Positions 41,762 to 53,873 of a stretch of DNA of 64,000 bases are shown piece after piece (position 1 is the first letter of the stretch; each line of letters begins with the position of its first letter). Under the pieces are notes generated by a model, which saw nothing but the letters and a program-made list of their open reading frames with translations, had not been told where the DNA came from and did not search any database. This DNA comes from JAYRSJ01 sp041920215 (GTDB lineage: Bacteria > Pseudomonadota > Gammaproteobacteria > Burkholderiales > Burkholderiaceae_C): positions 124,001-188,000 of the forward strand of contig JAYRSJ010000002.1 in NCBI GenBank assembly GCA_041920215.1, written 5' to 3'. Both the position numbers and the translations under genes were made by a program.

Positions 41762-41879
41762 GCGTTCTCCCCTCGGTGATGACAGAGCCTTCACTGTAAG
41801 CAGGGATGGCGGGGCCGGCCCAGCGGACCAGGCCGCGCCGGCTTGTGGGGCCGGGGCGCGGGCCGGTGTAGGCGCCGTC

Positions 41880-43286
41880 CTACGCGCCGTCCGGCGGCTG
41901 CAGCGGCAGGGTGGCGCGCAAGCGCGTGCCCTGGCCGGGCGCGCTGTCGATCTGCAGCCGGCCGCCTTCGGCCGCCACCCGGTAGCGCATGCCCAGCAGA
42001 CCGTGCGAGGAGGGCGGCTGATGGCCGGCGTCGAAGCCGCGGCCGTTGTCGCTGACCTCGATCAGGGCCTGATCCTCCTGCGCCCGCAGGCGCACCGTCA
42101 CCTGGCTGGCCTGGGCGTACTTGGCGATATTGGTGAGGGCCTCCTGCACCAGGCGGTAGACGGTCAGCTCGGCCCGGGCCGACAGCGCCACCGGCTGCAG
42201 CTCGGCCTGCACCGGCAGGTCCAGGCGCTCGCCAAATTCGCGCAGCTGGATCTCCAGCGCCGGCAGCAGGCCCAGATGGTCGAGCGAGGAAGGGCGCAGA
42301 TCCTCGATGATGCGGCGCTTCAGCGCGATGCCGCTGTTCAGGGTTTCGGTCAGATGCACCAGACGCTGCTGCTGCTCGGGCGCCAGCTTGGGCTTGATGC
42401 GGGCCACATCCAGCTTGGCCGCGGTCAGCAGCGCGCCCAGCTCGTCGTGCAGTTCGCGCGCCAGGCGGCTGCGTTCGTCCTCGCGCGCGGTCTGCAGATG
42501 CTGGGCCAGCTGGGTCAGCTCTTCGGTGCGCCGGCCCACCTCGATCTCCAGCTGATCGCGCTCGGCCCGTATCGCCAGCGCCAGCGCCTGGCGCTGGCGG
42601 GCCAGCGCGCGGCCCTGGTGCAGCGCCATGGCCAGGGCCAGCAGGCCCAGCACCGTCACCGCCGCAACGCCCACCCGGTTGAAAAGCAGGGCCTCGATCA
42701 CGCGGCGCAGGCTGCGGCTCACCCGCTGGCTCTCCAGCTGGGCCAGCTGCACGGCGTGGCTGCGTATCAGGTCCATCTGGTCGCGGCCTATGCCCACCTG
42801 GATCAGCTCCAGCGCGCTGTCGGCACGGCCGCGCTCCTGGCGCTTGATCACCTCGGCCAGCTCGCCCATCTTGGCGCCCACCGCCTGCTCCAGCTGCTTG
42901 TGCAGCTGCAGGGCCTGCTGGTCCTGCAGCAGGCGGTAATGCTCGGCCAGATCCTGCAGTGCCCGGTTGATGTCCTCGTGGGCGGCCTCGTAGGGGGCCA
43001 GGTATTCGCGCCGGCGTGTCAGCAGATAGCCGCGCTGGGCCGACTCGGCGTCGGTGGCACGCAGCTGAATGCGGTAGATCAGCAGCCGCGCCCGGCCCAT
43101 CTCGGTCAGATCGGTCAGCGCGCTGCGGGCCCGCTGGAAACCGCTCTCGCTGATGAAGAGCAGCGCAGCGGCGGCCAGCACCGCCAGCGCTAGCACCCAG
43201 GCGCTGCGCTGCAGGCGCTCCAGCAGGGCGTCCTGTCCATCGGCTGCTCGCACTACACTGCTCCTTGCGGAATTCGTTCTCGCCAT
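41880..43286 (-). CDS. Sensor histidine kinase (CHASE3-like sensor, HisKA_3)
   Basis: 468 residues. First helix about 28-46. A periplasmic CHASE3-like helical sensor reads LIYRIQLRATDAESAQRGYL with RREYLAPYEAA; second helix about 200-220. A coiled coil and a NarX-type dimerisation/phospho-acceptor segment (LARELHDELGALLTAAKLDV) follow. The ATPase has LVQEALTNIAKYAQ, DNGRGFD and GLLGMRYRV. Divergent from the cognate response regulator at 43326 (39 bases between starts). Signal unknown. Confidence 0.9.
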   Translation of the reverse strand: MARTNSARSSVVRAADGQDALLERLQRSAWVLALAVLAAAALLFISESGFQRARSALTDLTEMGRARLLIYRIQLRATDAESAQRGYLLTRRREYLAPYEAAHEDINRALQDLAEHYRLLQDQQALQLHKQLEQAVGAKMGELAEVIKRQERGRADSALELIQVGIGRDQMDLIRSHAVQLAQLESQRVSRSLRRVIEALLFNRVGVAAVTVLGLLALAMALHQGRALARQRQALALAIRAERDQLEIEVGRRTEELTQLAQHLQTAREDERSRLARELHDELGALLTAAKLDVARIKPKLAPEQQQRLVHLTETLNSGIALKRRIIEDLRPSSLDHLGLLPALEIQLREFGERLDLPVQAELQPVALSARAELTVYRLVQEALTNIAKYAQASQVTVRLRAQEDQALIEVSDNGRGFDAGHQPPSSHGLLGMRYRVAAEGGRLQIDSAPGQGTRLRATLPLQPPDGA

Positions 43287-43325
43287 TCTTCCTACTCACT
43301 TGCGGACAGCACGCGCGTCCCTGCC

Positions 43326-43958
43326 ATGATCCGAATCGCCATCGTCGACGACCATGCCATTGTGCGCACCGGGCTGCGGCAGTTCCTGAACGAGCAGGAG
43401 GGCCTCAGCGTCACCGCCGAGGCGGCCGATGGCCGCGAGGCCCTGGGCCTGCTGCGCGAGGCCGCGCTCGATGTGCTGATCATGGACCTCTCCATGCCCG
43501 GTCATGGTGGCGTCGACGCGCTGGCCGCGATCAAGGCGCGTGCGCCCGATCTGCCGGTGCTGATTCTGAGCGGCTTTCCCGAGAGCCATTACGCCACCAC
43601 GCTGCTGCGCCAGGGCGCGGCCGGCTATCTGAACAAGGAATGCGCGCCCGAGGACATCGCCCAGGCGGTGCGCACCGTGGCGGCGGGCCGGCGCTACATC
43701 ACGCCGGCGGTGGCCGAACTGCTGGCCGAGGGCCTGGACCGCGATCACGAGAAACCCGCGCACGAGCTGCTGTCCGAACGCGAGCTGCAGGTCTTTCTGC
43801 GCCTGGCCCAGGGCGAGACCGTGGGACAGATCGCCGAGCTGATGTGCCTGAGCGTCAAGACCGTCAGCACCTACCGGGCCCGGGTGATGGAGAAGATGCG
43901 CCTGGCCTCCAACAGCGAGCTGACCTATTACGCGCTGAAGAACGGCCTGATCCAGTAA
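43326..43958 (+). CDS. LuxR/NarL-family response regulator
   Basis: 210 residues. The receiver has Asp8/Asp9, phospho-acceptor Asp54 (VLIMDLSMPG) and Lys in YLNKECAPED. The C-terminal LuxR helix-turn-helix reads LSERELQVFLRLAQGETVGQ and then SVKTVSTYRARVMEKM. It is the likely partner of the divergent kinase. Target genes are not obvious; the neighbouring envelope lipoproteins are candidates. Confidence 0.9.
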   Translation: MIRIAIVDDHAIVRTGLRQFLNEQEGLSVTAEAADGREALGLLREAALDVLIMDLSMPGHGGVDALAAIKARAPDLPVLILSGFPESHYATTLLRQGAAGYLNKECAPEDIAQAVRTVAAGRRYITPAVAELLAEGLDRDHEKPAHELLSERELQVFLRLAQGETVGQIAELMCLSVKTVSTYRARVMEKMRLASNSELTYYALKNGLIQ

Positions 43959-43963
43959 GGCCC

Positions 43964-44353
43964 TCAGGTGGCCGCCGGCTGGGCGATCAGGCTGCGGCAA
44001 TAGGCCACCAGCTCGTCGATCTCGCTGGACTTGTCGAATACCTGATCGGCGCCCAGGGCCAGGCAGCGGCGGCGTATATCGGCATTGGCATAGTTGCTGA
44101 GCACCACCCGCTTGGCCGGCAGCTGTTCCAGCTGCGGATGGGCCAGCAGCGCGGTGCCCGAGCCGCGGCGCAGGAACAGGTCGATCAGCAGCAGCTCGCA
44201 GTCCTGGCCCTGGGCGGTCAGCCAGTCGAGTGCGGCCTGCTGCTCATCGGCCCAGCCCAGCACCTTCAGCGGCAACATCTCCTCCAGGGTCGCGATCAAC
44301 TCGTCCCGTATGGTGGGGTTGTCCTCGATGAGGAAGCAGCGCAGCGCGGACAT
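43964..44353 (-). CDS. Stand-alone response-regulator receiver domain
   Basis: 129 residues, receiver domain only, phospho-acceptor Asp58 (LLLIDLFLRRGSG) with acidic Glu10/Asp11 near the N-terminus. The usual Lys is in VFDKSSE. No output domain, so it may act as a phosphate sink or protein-interaction switch alongside the neighbouring kinase and regulator. Tail-to-tail with the LuxR regulator (5-base gap). The start at 44353 has no strong ribosome site. Confidence 0.85.
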   Translation of the reverse strand: MSALRCFLIEDNPTIRDELIATLEEMLPLKVLGWADEQQAALDWLTAQGQDCELLLIDLFLRRGSGTALLAHPQLEQLPAKRVVLSNYANADIRRRCLALGADQVFDKSSEIDELVAYCRSLIAQPAAT

Positions 44354-44457
44354 GGTGGCCAGGGTCGGGGAACGGAGGGGAGGGCGGTGCACCGATTATC
44401 GCCATCGCTCGCTGTCGCGCCACCCGGCCTGCTGCTGATCCGCAGGTAGGACGGCGC

Positions 44458-45987
44458 CTACAAGCCCGGTGGCGTCTGGGCCGCCCACAGCCGCTGCAGC
44501 AGGGCCTCGCAGCGCTCGGGGCTCAGATAGGGAATGTGCAGCGCCGGCCGGCCCCGGCCCAGGCCTTGCACATCGAGCTGCAGCCCCTGCATGCCGGCGC
44601 GCCGGTCGAAGGGCGACTCGGTGCGGCTCAGGCCTTGCAGCCGCGCGGGCACGACGATGGTCCAGCGCTGCCGCAGCACGCCCTCGCGCCAGACCAGTGC
44701 GTCGGCAGTCTCGGCATAGGCCGCAAAGCCGGCCCAGGTCTTGGCATGCCAGGCCAGCAGCCCCACCGCCAGCCCCAGCAGCGGCAGCGCGGCCAGGGCC
44801 AGCACAGCGACCGGCATCCAGCCCAGCCCGGGCGCGGCCACCGCCAGGGCCAGCAGGGCGGTCAGCGGCACCAGCAGCAGCCTCAGCCCGGCGTGGAAAC
44901 GCCGCCGCCGGGCGCCCGGATGCAGGGGCTGCCAGTCCAGGACCTGCAGATCCAGGCCGGGCAGCATCTGTGCCACCAGGGCCTGGGCCTGCTCGGGCGT
45001 GGCGATCGGCGCCAGCTCGCGCAGGCGCGGTGCGCGGGCGGCGGCCTTGTCGCTGGCGCCTGCCACATCGACCGCCAGCCGGCAGCGCTTGAACCAGCGG
45101 TGCAGCCAGCTCTGCTCCAGCACCAGGCGCTGCAGTTGGGAGCGCCGCGCGCCGGCGCTGACCCGGGTCAGCAGCCCGTAGCGCGCCTGCAGCCCCTGCT
45201 CGCCCAGCTGCTCGAGCGTGAAGCCGTGATACTTCAGCAGCGCCAGCAGCACCGACAGGGCGCGCAGCAGCACCAGGGCGGTGGCGAAGAGCCCTAGGCC
45301 CAGCAGCAGATAGCTCGGCCAGTGGCCGGCCGCCTCGCCCAGGCTGGGCTGCTGCCCCAGCCAGCGCCGCAGCGGCGCGATCAGGTTCAGCTGGTCCAGT
45401 AGCTCGCGGTTCTGCGCCAGCAGGCCGGCGCCCACGCCCAGCACCACCGTGCCGCGGTTGGAGATCAGGCCCAGGCGCAGCAGCTCGGGCCAGCGCAGCT
45501 GCAGCAGCAGCTGCCGGTCGGCGGTGGCGTCCGCCTGAGCGCTGCTCGGCTGTGGCCGGCCGCGCAGCAGGGCGGCCAGCTCGGCCGCGGCCTCCAGGCT
45601 CAGCACCCGCATCACGGCCTCGGGTTTGCCGCCCGAGGCCGATTCCAGGCGCAGCTCGGTGACGCCCAGCAGCCGGTGCAGCGGGCCGCGATGCTCGTTG
45701 ATGCCGTGGATGCGGCTGAAGGGCACATGGCGCACCTGGCGGTCCAGCAGCCCCTCACGGATCAGCAGCTCGTCGCCCAGCACCTGGTAGCGGTAGGCGC
45801 GGGCCTGCAGCCAGCCCCATAGCGCGCCCAGCAGCACGCCCGCGCCGCCCAGCGCCAGCCACAGGCCGTGCTCGCGCTTGACGAACACAAAGACCAGCAG
45901 CGGTACGGCCAGCTCGCGCAGCAGCTTGCTGACCGCGAACAGCCAGGCGCTGGGATGCAGCCGCCGTTCGGCGAAGTGCTCAGCCAT
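44458..45987 (-). CDS. PH-domain membrane protein (YdbT-like, bPH2 repeats)
   Basis: 509 residues with several hydrophobic segments and repeated bacterial PH-2 modules (LGDELLIREGLLDRQVRHVP then FSRIHGINEHRGPLHRLLGV; later LQARYGLLTRVSAGARRSQL; last WREGVLRQRWTIVVPARLQG). This matches E. coli YdbT and Bacillus YdbT, membrane proteins of unclear role. Start at 45987 overlaps the small YdbS-like gene by eight bases, as in the standard YdbS/YdbT pair. Confidence 0.85.
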   Translation of the reverse strand: MAEHFAERRLHPSAWLFAVSKLLRELAVPLLVFVFVKREHGLWLALGGAGVLLGALWGWLQARAYRYQVLGDELLIREGLLDRQVRHVPFSRIHGINEHRGPLHRLLGVTELRLESASGGKPEAVMRVLSLEAAAELAALLRGRPQPSSAQADATADRQLLLQLRWPELLRLGLISNRGTVVLGVGAGLLAQNRELLDQLNLIAPLRRWLGQQPSLGEAAGHWPSYLLLGLGLFATALVLLRALSVLLALLKYHGFTLEQLGEQGLQARYGLLTRVSAGARRSQLQRLVLEQSWLHRWFKRCRLAVDVAGASDKAAARAPRLRELAPIATPEQAQALVAQMLPGLDLQVLDWQPLHPGARRRRFHAGLRLLLVPLTALLALAVAAPGLGWMPVAVLALAALPLLGLAVGLLAWHAKTWAGFAAYAETADALVWREGVLRQRWTIVVPARLQGLSRTESPFDRRAGMQGLQLDVQGLGRGRPALHIPYLSPERCEALLQRLWAAQTPPGL

Positions 45988-46504
45988 GGTGGTGCTGGCG
46001 CAGCTGGGGCAGCAGCGCATCGCGCAAGGCCTGGGCTTCGGCGAGCTTGAGGCCGGGCAGGCGGGTCTCGTGCTTGTGGCTGCCGGCCGTGTGCAGCACC
46101 AGGGTGGCCATGGACCAGCGCCGCTCCAGCGGCCCCTGCACCACGTCCAGATGCTGCAGCCTGGCGATCGGCAGCCAGATCTGCTCGCGCCACCAGACGC
46201 CGCGCTCCACCACCACGCCCTGCACCGGCTGCAGCCGGATGCGATAGCGCGCATGGCGCTGGCCAGCGTAGTACCAGGCCAGGGCGCACAGCGCGGCGCC
46301 CAGCAGGGCGAGCGGCAGGCTGTGGCCGATGCTGTAGGGCCTGAAGACCAGTGCGCCCAGGGCCAGCAGCAGCAGGGCCAGCGGCGGCAATGTCAGCTGC
46401 AGCCGCCACAGCCGGCGCAGCTGCGCCTGGGGGAGCAACTGGGTCGGTGGGTCGTCGTGGGTGCCGGGGTGGTCGGGATGGCTGGCGGTGGGGGTGCTGT
46501 TCAT
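45980..46504 (-). CDS. PH-domain membrane protein (YdbS-like)
   Basis: 174 residues. Two transmembrane helices (about 37-75) precede one bPH2 domain: RIRLQPVQGVVVERGVWWRE, then IWLPIARLQHLDVVQGPLER. Partner of the larger YdbT-like protein encoded next (eight-base overlap). Its start overlaps the stop of the acetyltransferase upstream (four bases), so three genes form one unit. Confidence 0.85.
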   Translation of the reverse strand: MNSTPTASHPDHPGTHDDPPTQLLPQAQLRRLWRLQLTLPPLALLLLALGALVFRPYSIGHSLPLALLGAALCALAWYYAGQRHARYRIRLQPVQGVVVERGVWWREQIWLPIARLQHLDVVQGPLERRWSMATLVLHTAGSHKHETRLPGLKLAEAQALRDALLPQLRQHHHG

Positions 46505-47103
46505 TCGGGTCGGTCTCTCGGTACCTGGGCCAGATAGGCCGCGACGCTGGCCCCGGGCGCCAGGGGCTTGAGCATCACCGCCACCGTATTGACCCGCTGG
46601 CCGGCCGCGATGCCGCCGCGCAGGCGCAGCGGCACAAAGCCCTGGCGGGCCCAGAAGCGCTCGGCAGCGCTATTGCCTTGCACCACAGCCAGGCGCAGCC
46701 ACTGCGCACCGCCGGCGTGCGCCCATTGCTCCAGCGCGCTGTAGCAGGCCTGAGCCTGGCCACGGCCGTGCAGCGCGGTGGCGATGATGAAGAGGGCGAT
46801 ATGCCAGCAGCCCGGCAGCACCAGATCGCTGTCGACGATGGCAAAGCCGAGCAGTTCGGCCGGCGCGTCGGCGCCGGCCTGCTGCCAGAAGCCGATGTCA
46901 TGGTGCTCGCGCCAACTCAGCTCGGGCGGCGGCCGGCTGCTCAGTTCCTCCAGCGCCTCGCCCGCGCCGGGCGGCGCATCGCCGACCCGCCACCAGTACT
47001 CGGGATTGGCCTCGATGAAGCGCTGCAGCAGCGGCGCGTCGGCCAGACTCAGGCGCCGCGCGCTGATAGCGGGCGTTACCTCGAAGAGCAGGGCATCAGG
47101 CAT
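46501..47103 (-). CDS. GNAT-family N-acetyltransferase
   Basis: 200 residues. The acetyl-CoA-binding region is seen around ALFIIATALHGRGQAQACYS, the GNAT motif A pattern with a shortened R-G-x-G-like turn, and NSAAERFWARQGFVPL, the usual C-terminal helix. Target unknown. First gene of the unit with the two PH-domain proteins. The start at 47103 avoids a long extension into the dnaE2 3' end. Confidence 0.85.
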   Translation of the reverse strand: MPDALLFEVTPAISARRLSLADAPLLQRFIEANPEYWWRVGDAPPGAGEALEELSSRPPPELSWREHHDIGFWQQAGADAPAELLGFAIVDSDLVLPGCWHIALFIIATALHGRGQAQACYSALEQWAHAGGAQWLRLAVVQGNSAAERFWARQGFVPLRLRGGIAAGQRVNTVAVMLKPLAPGASVAAYLAQVPRDRPE

Positions 47104-47168
47104 GGCTTGCTGTTGCAGGGTAAGGGTTTGTTTGAGGCCGCATGGTAAGGCTTGCCTGCCGGCCCGCA

Positions 47169-50389
<3,221 letters not shown>

Positions 50390-50393
<4 letters not shown>

Positions 50394-51736
50394 CCGAACA
50401 CCCCGTGCAGATACCAGGCTGCAGCCGCCTCGCCCGTGGCGCTGGCGGGCAGGCGCTCCAGAAAGATCCACAGCAGGCCGGCGCGCGCGCTGCGCGCCAG
50501 GTAGTAGTCGCGCTGCACATGGCCGGGCACGGGCTGCGCATCCCACCAGCCGCCCTCGATGCGCTGCGGGCCGGCCAGCAGCTGCAGCGGGCCCTGGTAG
50601 AGCGGCTGCTGCTGCCGGCTGAGCAGGCGCAGCGGCGGCTCCAGCAGCCAGCTGGGCTGGGGCTGCGGCGGTGGCTGCGGTGCCGGCCCGCTGGCAGGCA
50701 AGGCCTGACCCCAGGCCAGCCATTGCTGCATGCACTCGGGCCGGTGGTCGGCCCGCAGCCGGGCCTGACGCACCCGTTGCGGCCCCAGGCGCACCGCCAG
50801 GCGTTCCAGCAGCTGGGGCAGGGGCTCGCTGCCGGCCGCGGCCCTGTCGGGCAGCAGCGAGTCGCTGCGCTCGTCCAGGGCTACCACCTCGTCGGCGCTG
50901 AGCCGCAGCTCGGCCACCGGCGCGGCCAGCGTGGCGCGGGCCAGATGCTCGGCCAGCAGGCGCTGCAGATGACCGAAATCGCGGCTGGCCTCGGCGGTGG
51001 CCAGCTGCAGCGCACCGCCCGGCCCCACCTCGCGGGCCCGCATCGCATCATGCTGCCAGGCTAGCGTCAGCCGGGTGATGCCGGCTTGGCGGGCGCCCAG
51101 CCAGGCGCACAGCTGGCGCAGCAGCGCCTCGGCATGCTGGCGCAGCGCGTCGCTGTGCTCGATGCGCCAGGGCAGCTCCAGCCGCGCCTCGAAGCGCTCG
51201 GGCAGCGCCAGCCATTGATGGGCCTCGGGCACCAGGCCGTAGGCGCGGTCCAGGGCCGGCAGCAGCGCAGCGCCGAAGCGGCGCGCCGCGGCGGCACGCG
51301 GCAGCGCGCGCACCTGGCCCAGGGTCTGGCAGCCCAGGCGCTGCAGCATCTCGGCCTGGGCGGCCACCGCGCTCAGGCTGCGCAGCGGCAGGGTGTCCAG
51401 CAGCTCGGCCAGCGGCAGGTTCAGGCCGTTGATCCGCTGGGCCCGCGCCAGGGCCAGTGCCGCCAGGCTGTTGGGTGCCCAGGCCAGCCGCTCCAGGCCC
51501 AGCGGCGCGCCCTGTTCGAGCAGGCGTCGGTGCAGGGCCCGCAGACCGCCAAACAGGCGCAGGCTGGCGCCCAGCTCCAGCACCACCGCCTCTTCCAGCA
51601 GCGCCACCCGCGGCGTGTAGCCCAGGGCCCACCAGGCCAGGCCGAGCTGGGCCGGGTCGGGCTGGGCCCGGCCCGGCTCAGGGCTGCAGCGCGGCAGCAG
51701 CGCGAGCCAGTGCGGGCGGGCGGGCTTCATCATCAT
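50390..51736 (-). CDS. imuB: ImuB, inactive Y-family polymerase-like translesion factor
   Basis: 448 residues with the Y-family fold, from ALLEEAVVLELGASLRLFGG to the little-finger region. The N-terminus (HWLALLPRCSPEP) lacks the catalytic Asp of active Y-polymerases (FxHxDxDxF), as known for ImuB. It acts as a hub linking ImuA and DnaE2 to the beta clamp. Start among three consecutive ATGs (51736, 51733, 51730). It overlaps imuA by 59 bases and dnaE2 by 4. Confidence 0.92.
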
Positions 51737-52568
51737 GGACCGGGGCGGTGGGCAGGCTGCTGCTGCGCAGCAGGCGCTGGGGCGGCAGCAGGGCGGGCAG
51801 ACCCGGCGGTGGGGCGTCCAGCACGATCAGCCCGGCATGGGCCGGGCCGCGGCGCTTGAGCAGCTCGATCTGCAGCTGGCTGCCGGGGCCGGGCCGCAGC
51901 AGCAGGCGCAGCGGCGCGGCCGAGGACTGGCCGGCCGCCGCGGCCGGCCGCAGCACAAAGACCGGCGCCGGCGAGCCCAGGGCGGCGGTCTGCAGGCGGC
52001 GAATCTGCTCGGGCCTGGCGTCGGGCAGCCAGGCCAGCAGGGCGGCGGCGCTGCCGGCCTTGATCGCCTGCTCGCTCACCCACAGGGCCTGGCGGGCATC
52101 GGCGGTGTCCAGCCAGACCAGCTGCTCGGGCCTGATGCCATGGGCCAGCAGCCCCGGCAGATGGGGCGGGAAGGGCGGGTTGATCAGCAGCAGCCGCAAG
52201 GGCTGGCCTTGTCGTGGCGCCGGCGGGCGTGCCGCCGCAGGGCGGCGGACGCGTTCCGGGCCGGTCCGGCGCAACGGCTCGCCTCCCGGCCTGTCCGCCC
52301 GGTCGCCCAGCAGCGCTCCCAGCGCCGGCCCCAGCAAGCGCCACTCGCTGCTGCCGGCGCTGTCCAGCAGCAGCTCGCTGAGCATGCGGCGCGGCCAGCC
52401 GCCGCCGGGCAGTTGGGCGTCCAGCGCGGCAAAACCGCTTGAGAGGCAGTCGCCGGGCCCCTGGGCCAGCTCGCAGCCGCGCCACAGCGTCTGGCGCAGG
52501 TGTTCGGGCAGGGGCTTGGTCATCTGCCCGGCGCCGCAGGAGGCCGGGCTGCTGGGGAGGGCATTCAT
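51678..52568 (-). CDS. imuA: ImuA, SOS mutagenesis cassette protein (RecA/SulA-like)
   Basis: 296 residues. The N-terminal LWRGCELAQGPGDCLSSGFA followed by LDAQLPGGGWPRRMLSELLL is the ImuA signature, and the rest keeps a RecA-like fold without a full Walker A. It works with ImuB and DnaE2 in damage-induced mutagenesis. A LexA box is centred 42 bases upstream of the ATG at 52568. First gene of the cassette. Confidence 0.9.
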   Translation of the reverse strand: MNALPSSPASCGAGQMTKPLPEHLRQTLWRGCELAQGPGDCLSSGFAALDAQLPGGGWPRRMLSELLLDSAGSSEWRLLGPALGALLGDRADRPGGEPLRRTGPERVRRPAAARPPAPRQGQPLRLLLINPPFPPHLPGLLAHGIRPEQLVWLDTADARQALWVSEQAIKAGSAAALLAWLPDARPEQIRRLQTAALGSPAPVFVLRPAAAAGQSSAAPLRLLLRPGPGSQLQIELLKRRGPAHAGLIVLDAPPPGLPALLPPQRLLRSSSLPTAPVHDDEARPPALARAAAALQP

Positions 52569-52602
52569 GCGCAGGCGTCCGAAGGTAGAAGAGGTGAAGT
52601 AA

Positions 52603-52618
52603 CTGTATGAACATACAG
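52603..52618. promoter_or_regulatory. LexA (SOS) box upstream of imuA
   Basis: CTGTATGAACATACAG matches CTGT-N8-ACAG exactly, with an AT-rich flank TATACG. It places imuA-imuB-dnaE2 under LexA control. Confidence 0.9.
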
Positions 52619-52789
52619 TATACGAAGCCGCACCGGGCGTCCAGCCGCCGGCGCTGCTGCCGGCGGCGAGTTCGGGCGTGCGGATTGCGGTGTTTCTGCG
52701 CAGTCCCTACCCGGCTGAGGGGGTGTTTTCCCTGAGCAATGTTCACAAATCGGTTACAAACACGGGGTTGACCTCGGGAGAACCCTGAT

Positions 52790-53392
52790 ATGTCTGATTT
52801 GTCAGGCGCTGAGTGGCCGTCCGTGCTGCGCACGGAACGCTTGCTGCTGCGCGCACCGCAGGCGGCGGACCTGGAAACGGTCTATGCCCTGCACGCCGAT
52901 CCGGTCAGCAACCGCCACAGTGCCTCGCCCCCCATCGGCAGCCGCGAGGCCGCCGCGGAACTGCTGCAGAGCTGGCTGCGCCACTGGCAGGAGCAGGGCT
53001 ATGGCTACTGGGCCATCGCCGAGCTGGCCCACCCCGAGGAAGTGCTGGGTTTCGGCGGCATCATGATGAACAGCAAGAGCCCCGGCGGCGCTCTGGTGCC
53101 CAGCCTGTATTTCCGCATCAGACCCTCAAGCTGGGGCCTGGGCTATGCCAGCGAGATGGCCCAGGCCACGCTGGGCCTGGCCTTCGGCAGGCTGCATCTG
53201 CCTGCCGTGCTGGCCCTGGTGCAGCCGGCCAACACCCCTTCGCGCAAGACCCTGGAGCGTCTGGGCCTGCTGCTCAAGGGCTCGATCGCCGACCATCCCG
53301 GCCAGCCGCCCTGCCTGGTCTACGAGCTGGGCGCCCAGCGCTGGGCCAGCCTGCCCAAGACCCCGCCCGAACCCACGCCCTTCGGCGCGTGA
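52790..53392 (+). CDS. GNAT-family acetyltransferase (RimJ/RimL-like)
   Basis: 200 residues. RTERLLLRAPQAADLETVYA is the usual RimJ-type start. The acetyl-CoA site is in FRIRPSSWGLGYASEMAQAT (R-x-x-x-x-G-x-G/A pattern), then NTPSRKTLERLGL at the C-terminal helix. Substrate unknown. GGGAG precedes the ATG by about ten bases. Its stop codon lies inside the first copy of a GC-rich hairpin repeat. Confidence 0.9.
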   Translation: MSDLSGAEWPSVLRTERLLLRAPQAADLETVYALHADPVSNRHSASPPIGSREAAAELLQSWLRHWQEQGYGYWAIAELAHPEEVLGFGGIMMNSKSPGGALVPSLYFRIRPSSWGLGYASEMAQATLGLAFGRLHLPAVLALVQPANTPSRKTLERLGLLLKGSIADHPGQPPCLVYELGAQRWASLPKTPPEPTPFGA

Positions 53393-53455
53393 GCGCCGAG
53401 CTCCAGTGGCCGGGGCGCGTGAGCGCCGAGCTCCTGTGGCCGGCGCGTGAGCGCC
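53384..53455. repeat. Three-copy GC-rich hairpin repeat
   Basis: GGCGCGTGAGCGCC occurs at 53384-53397, 53414-53427 and 53442-53455. Each copy is itself a perfect GGCGC/GCGCC stem with a GTGA loop. The first two copies are followed by AGCTCC(A/T)GTGGCC. Copy 1 contains the stop codon of the upstream acetyltransferase gene. Confidence 0.85.
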
Positions 53456-53873
53456 GCCGCCCGGCCGCCCCTGTCGACGGTTGAATTTGGCAGCGGCTCT
53501 TGCCGCCTGTTTCAATCAGGGCGCTTGCCGCCCGGCGACCGATCCCCCATCCATGGGGGAGGCCCCCGGCCCAGGGGCAAATCCCGGTCTGACAAGCATC
53601 AGCGCCGGTCAACAATCTCCGCTCTGTCTCTAAGCAGGAATGCGCGCGCGATACCAGGGTTTTTACCTGGACAAGACGCGCAATTTAGGGGGGAGTCGGC
53701 CGTCATTTTGCAAAGCTACACTCGCCCGTTGCCTTGGAAGCCGTTTGTGCGCCGCAGCATGAATACGGCTTCGTCAAGATGTCAACGTGGCCTGTCAGGC
53801 TTGAAAAAAGCAAAGCAAGAACTGCTGCCATGCCGCCCTGCTGCCCGAGCCCTAGGCACTTTCAACCGTGAAC
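53456..53873. other. Leader/promoter region of the eps cluster, no gene seen
   Basis: About 420 bases without a credible frame. It holds an eight-base hairpin TCCCCCAT-CC-ATGGGGGA (53543-53560) without a T-run, and an AT-richer part (53610-53720) that could contain the eps promoter. No sigma-54 promoter or riboswitch could be supported. Confidence 0.45.

Noticed and set aside
53480..53500. GG...GC pattern resembling a sigma-54 promoter before epsD
   Set aside because: The GG to GC spacing is 11 bases instead of 10 and the flanks do not match TGGCAC/TTGC.
53543..53560. Hairpin TCCCCCAT-CC-ATGGGGGA as a terminator
   Set aside because: No T-run on either strand; kept only as a structural element of the eps leader.
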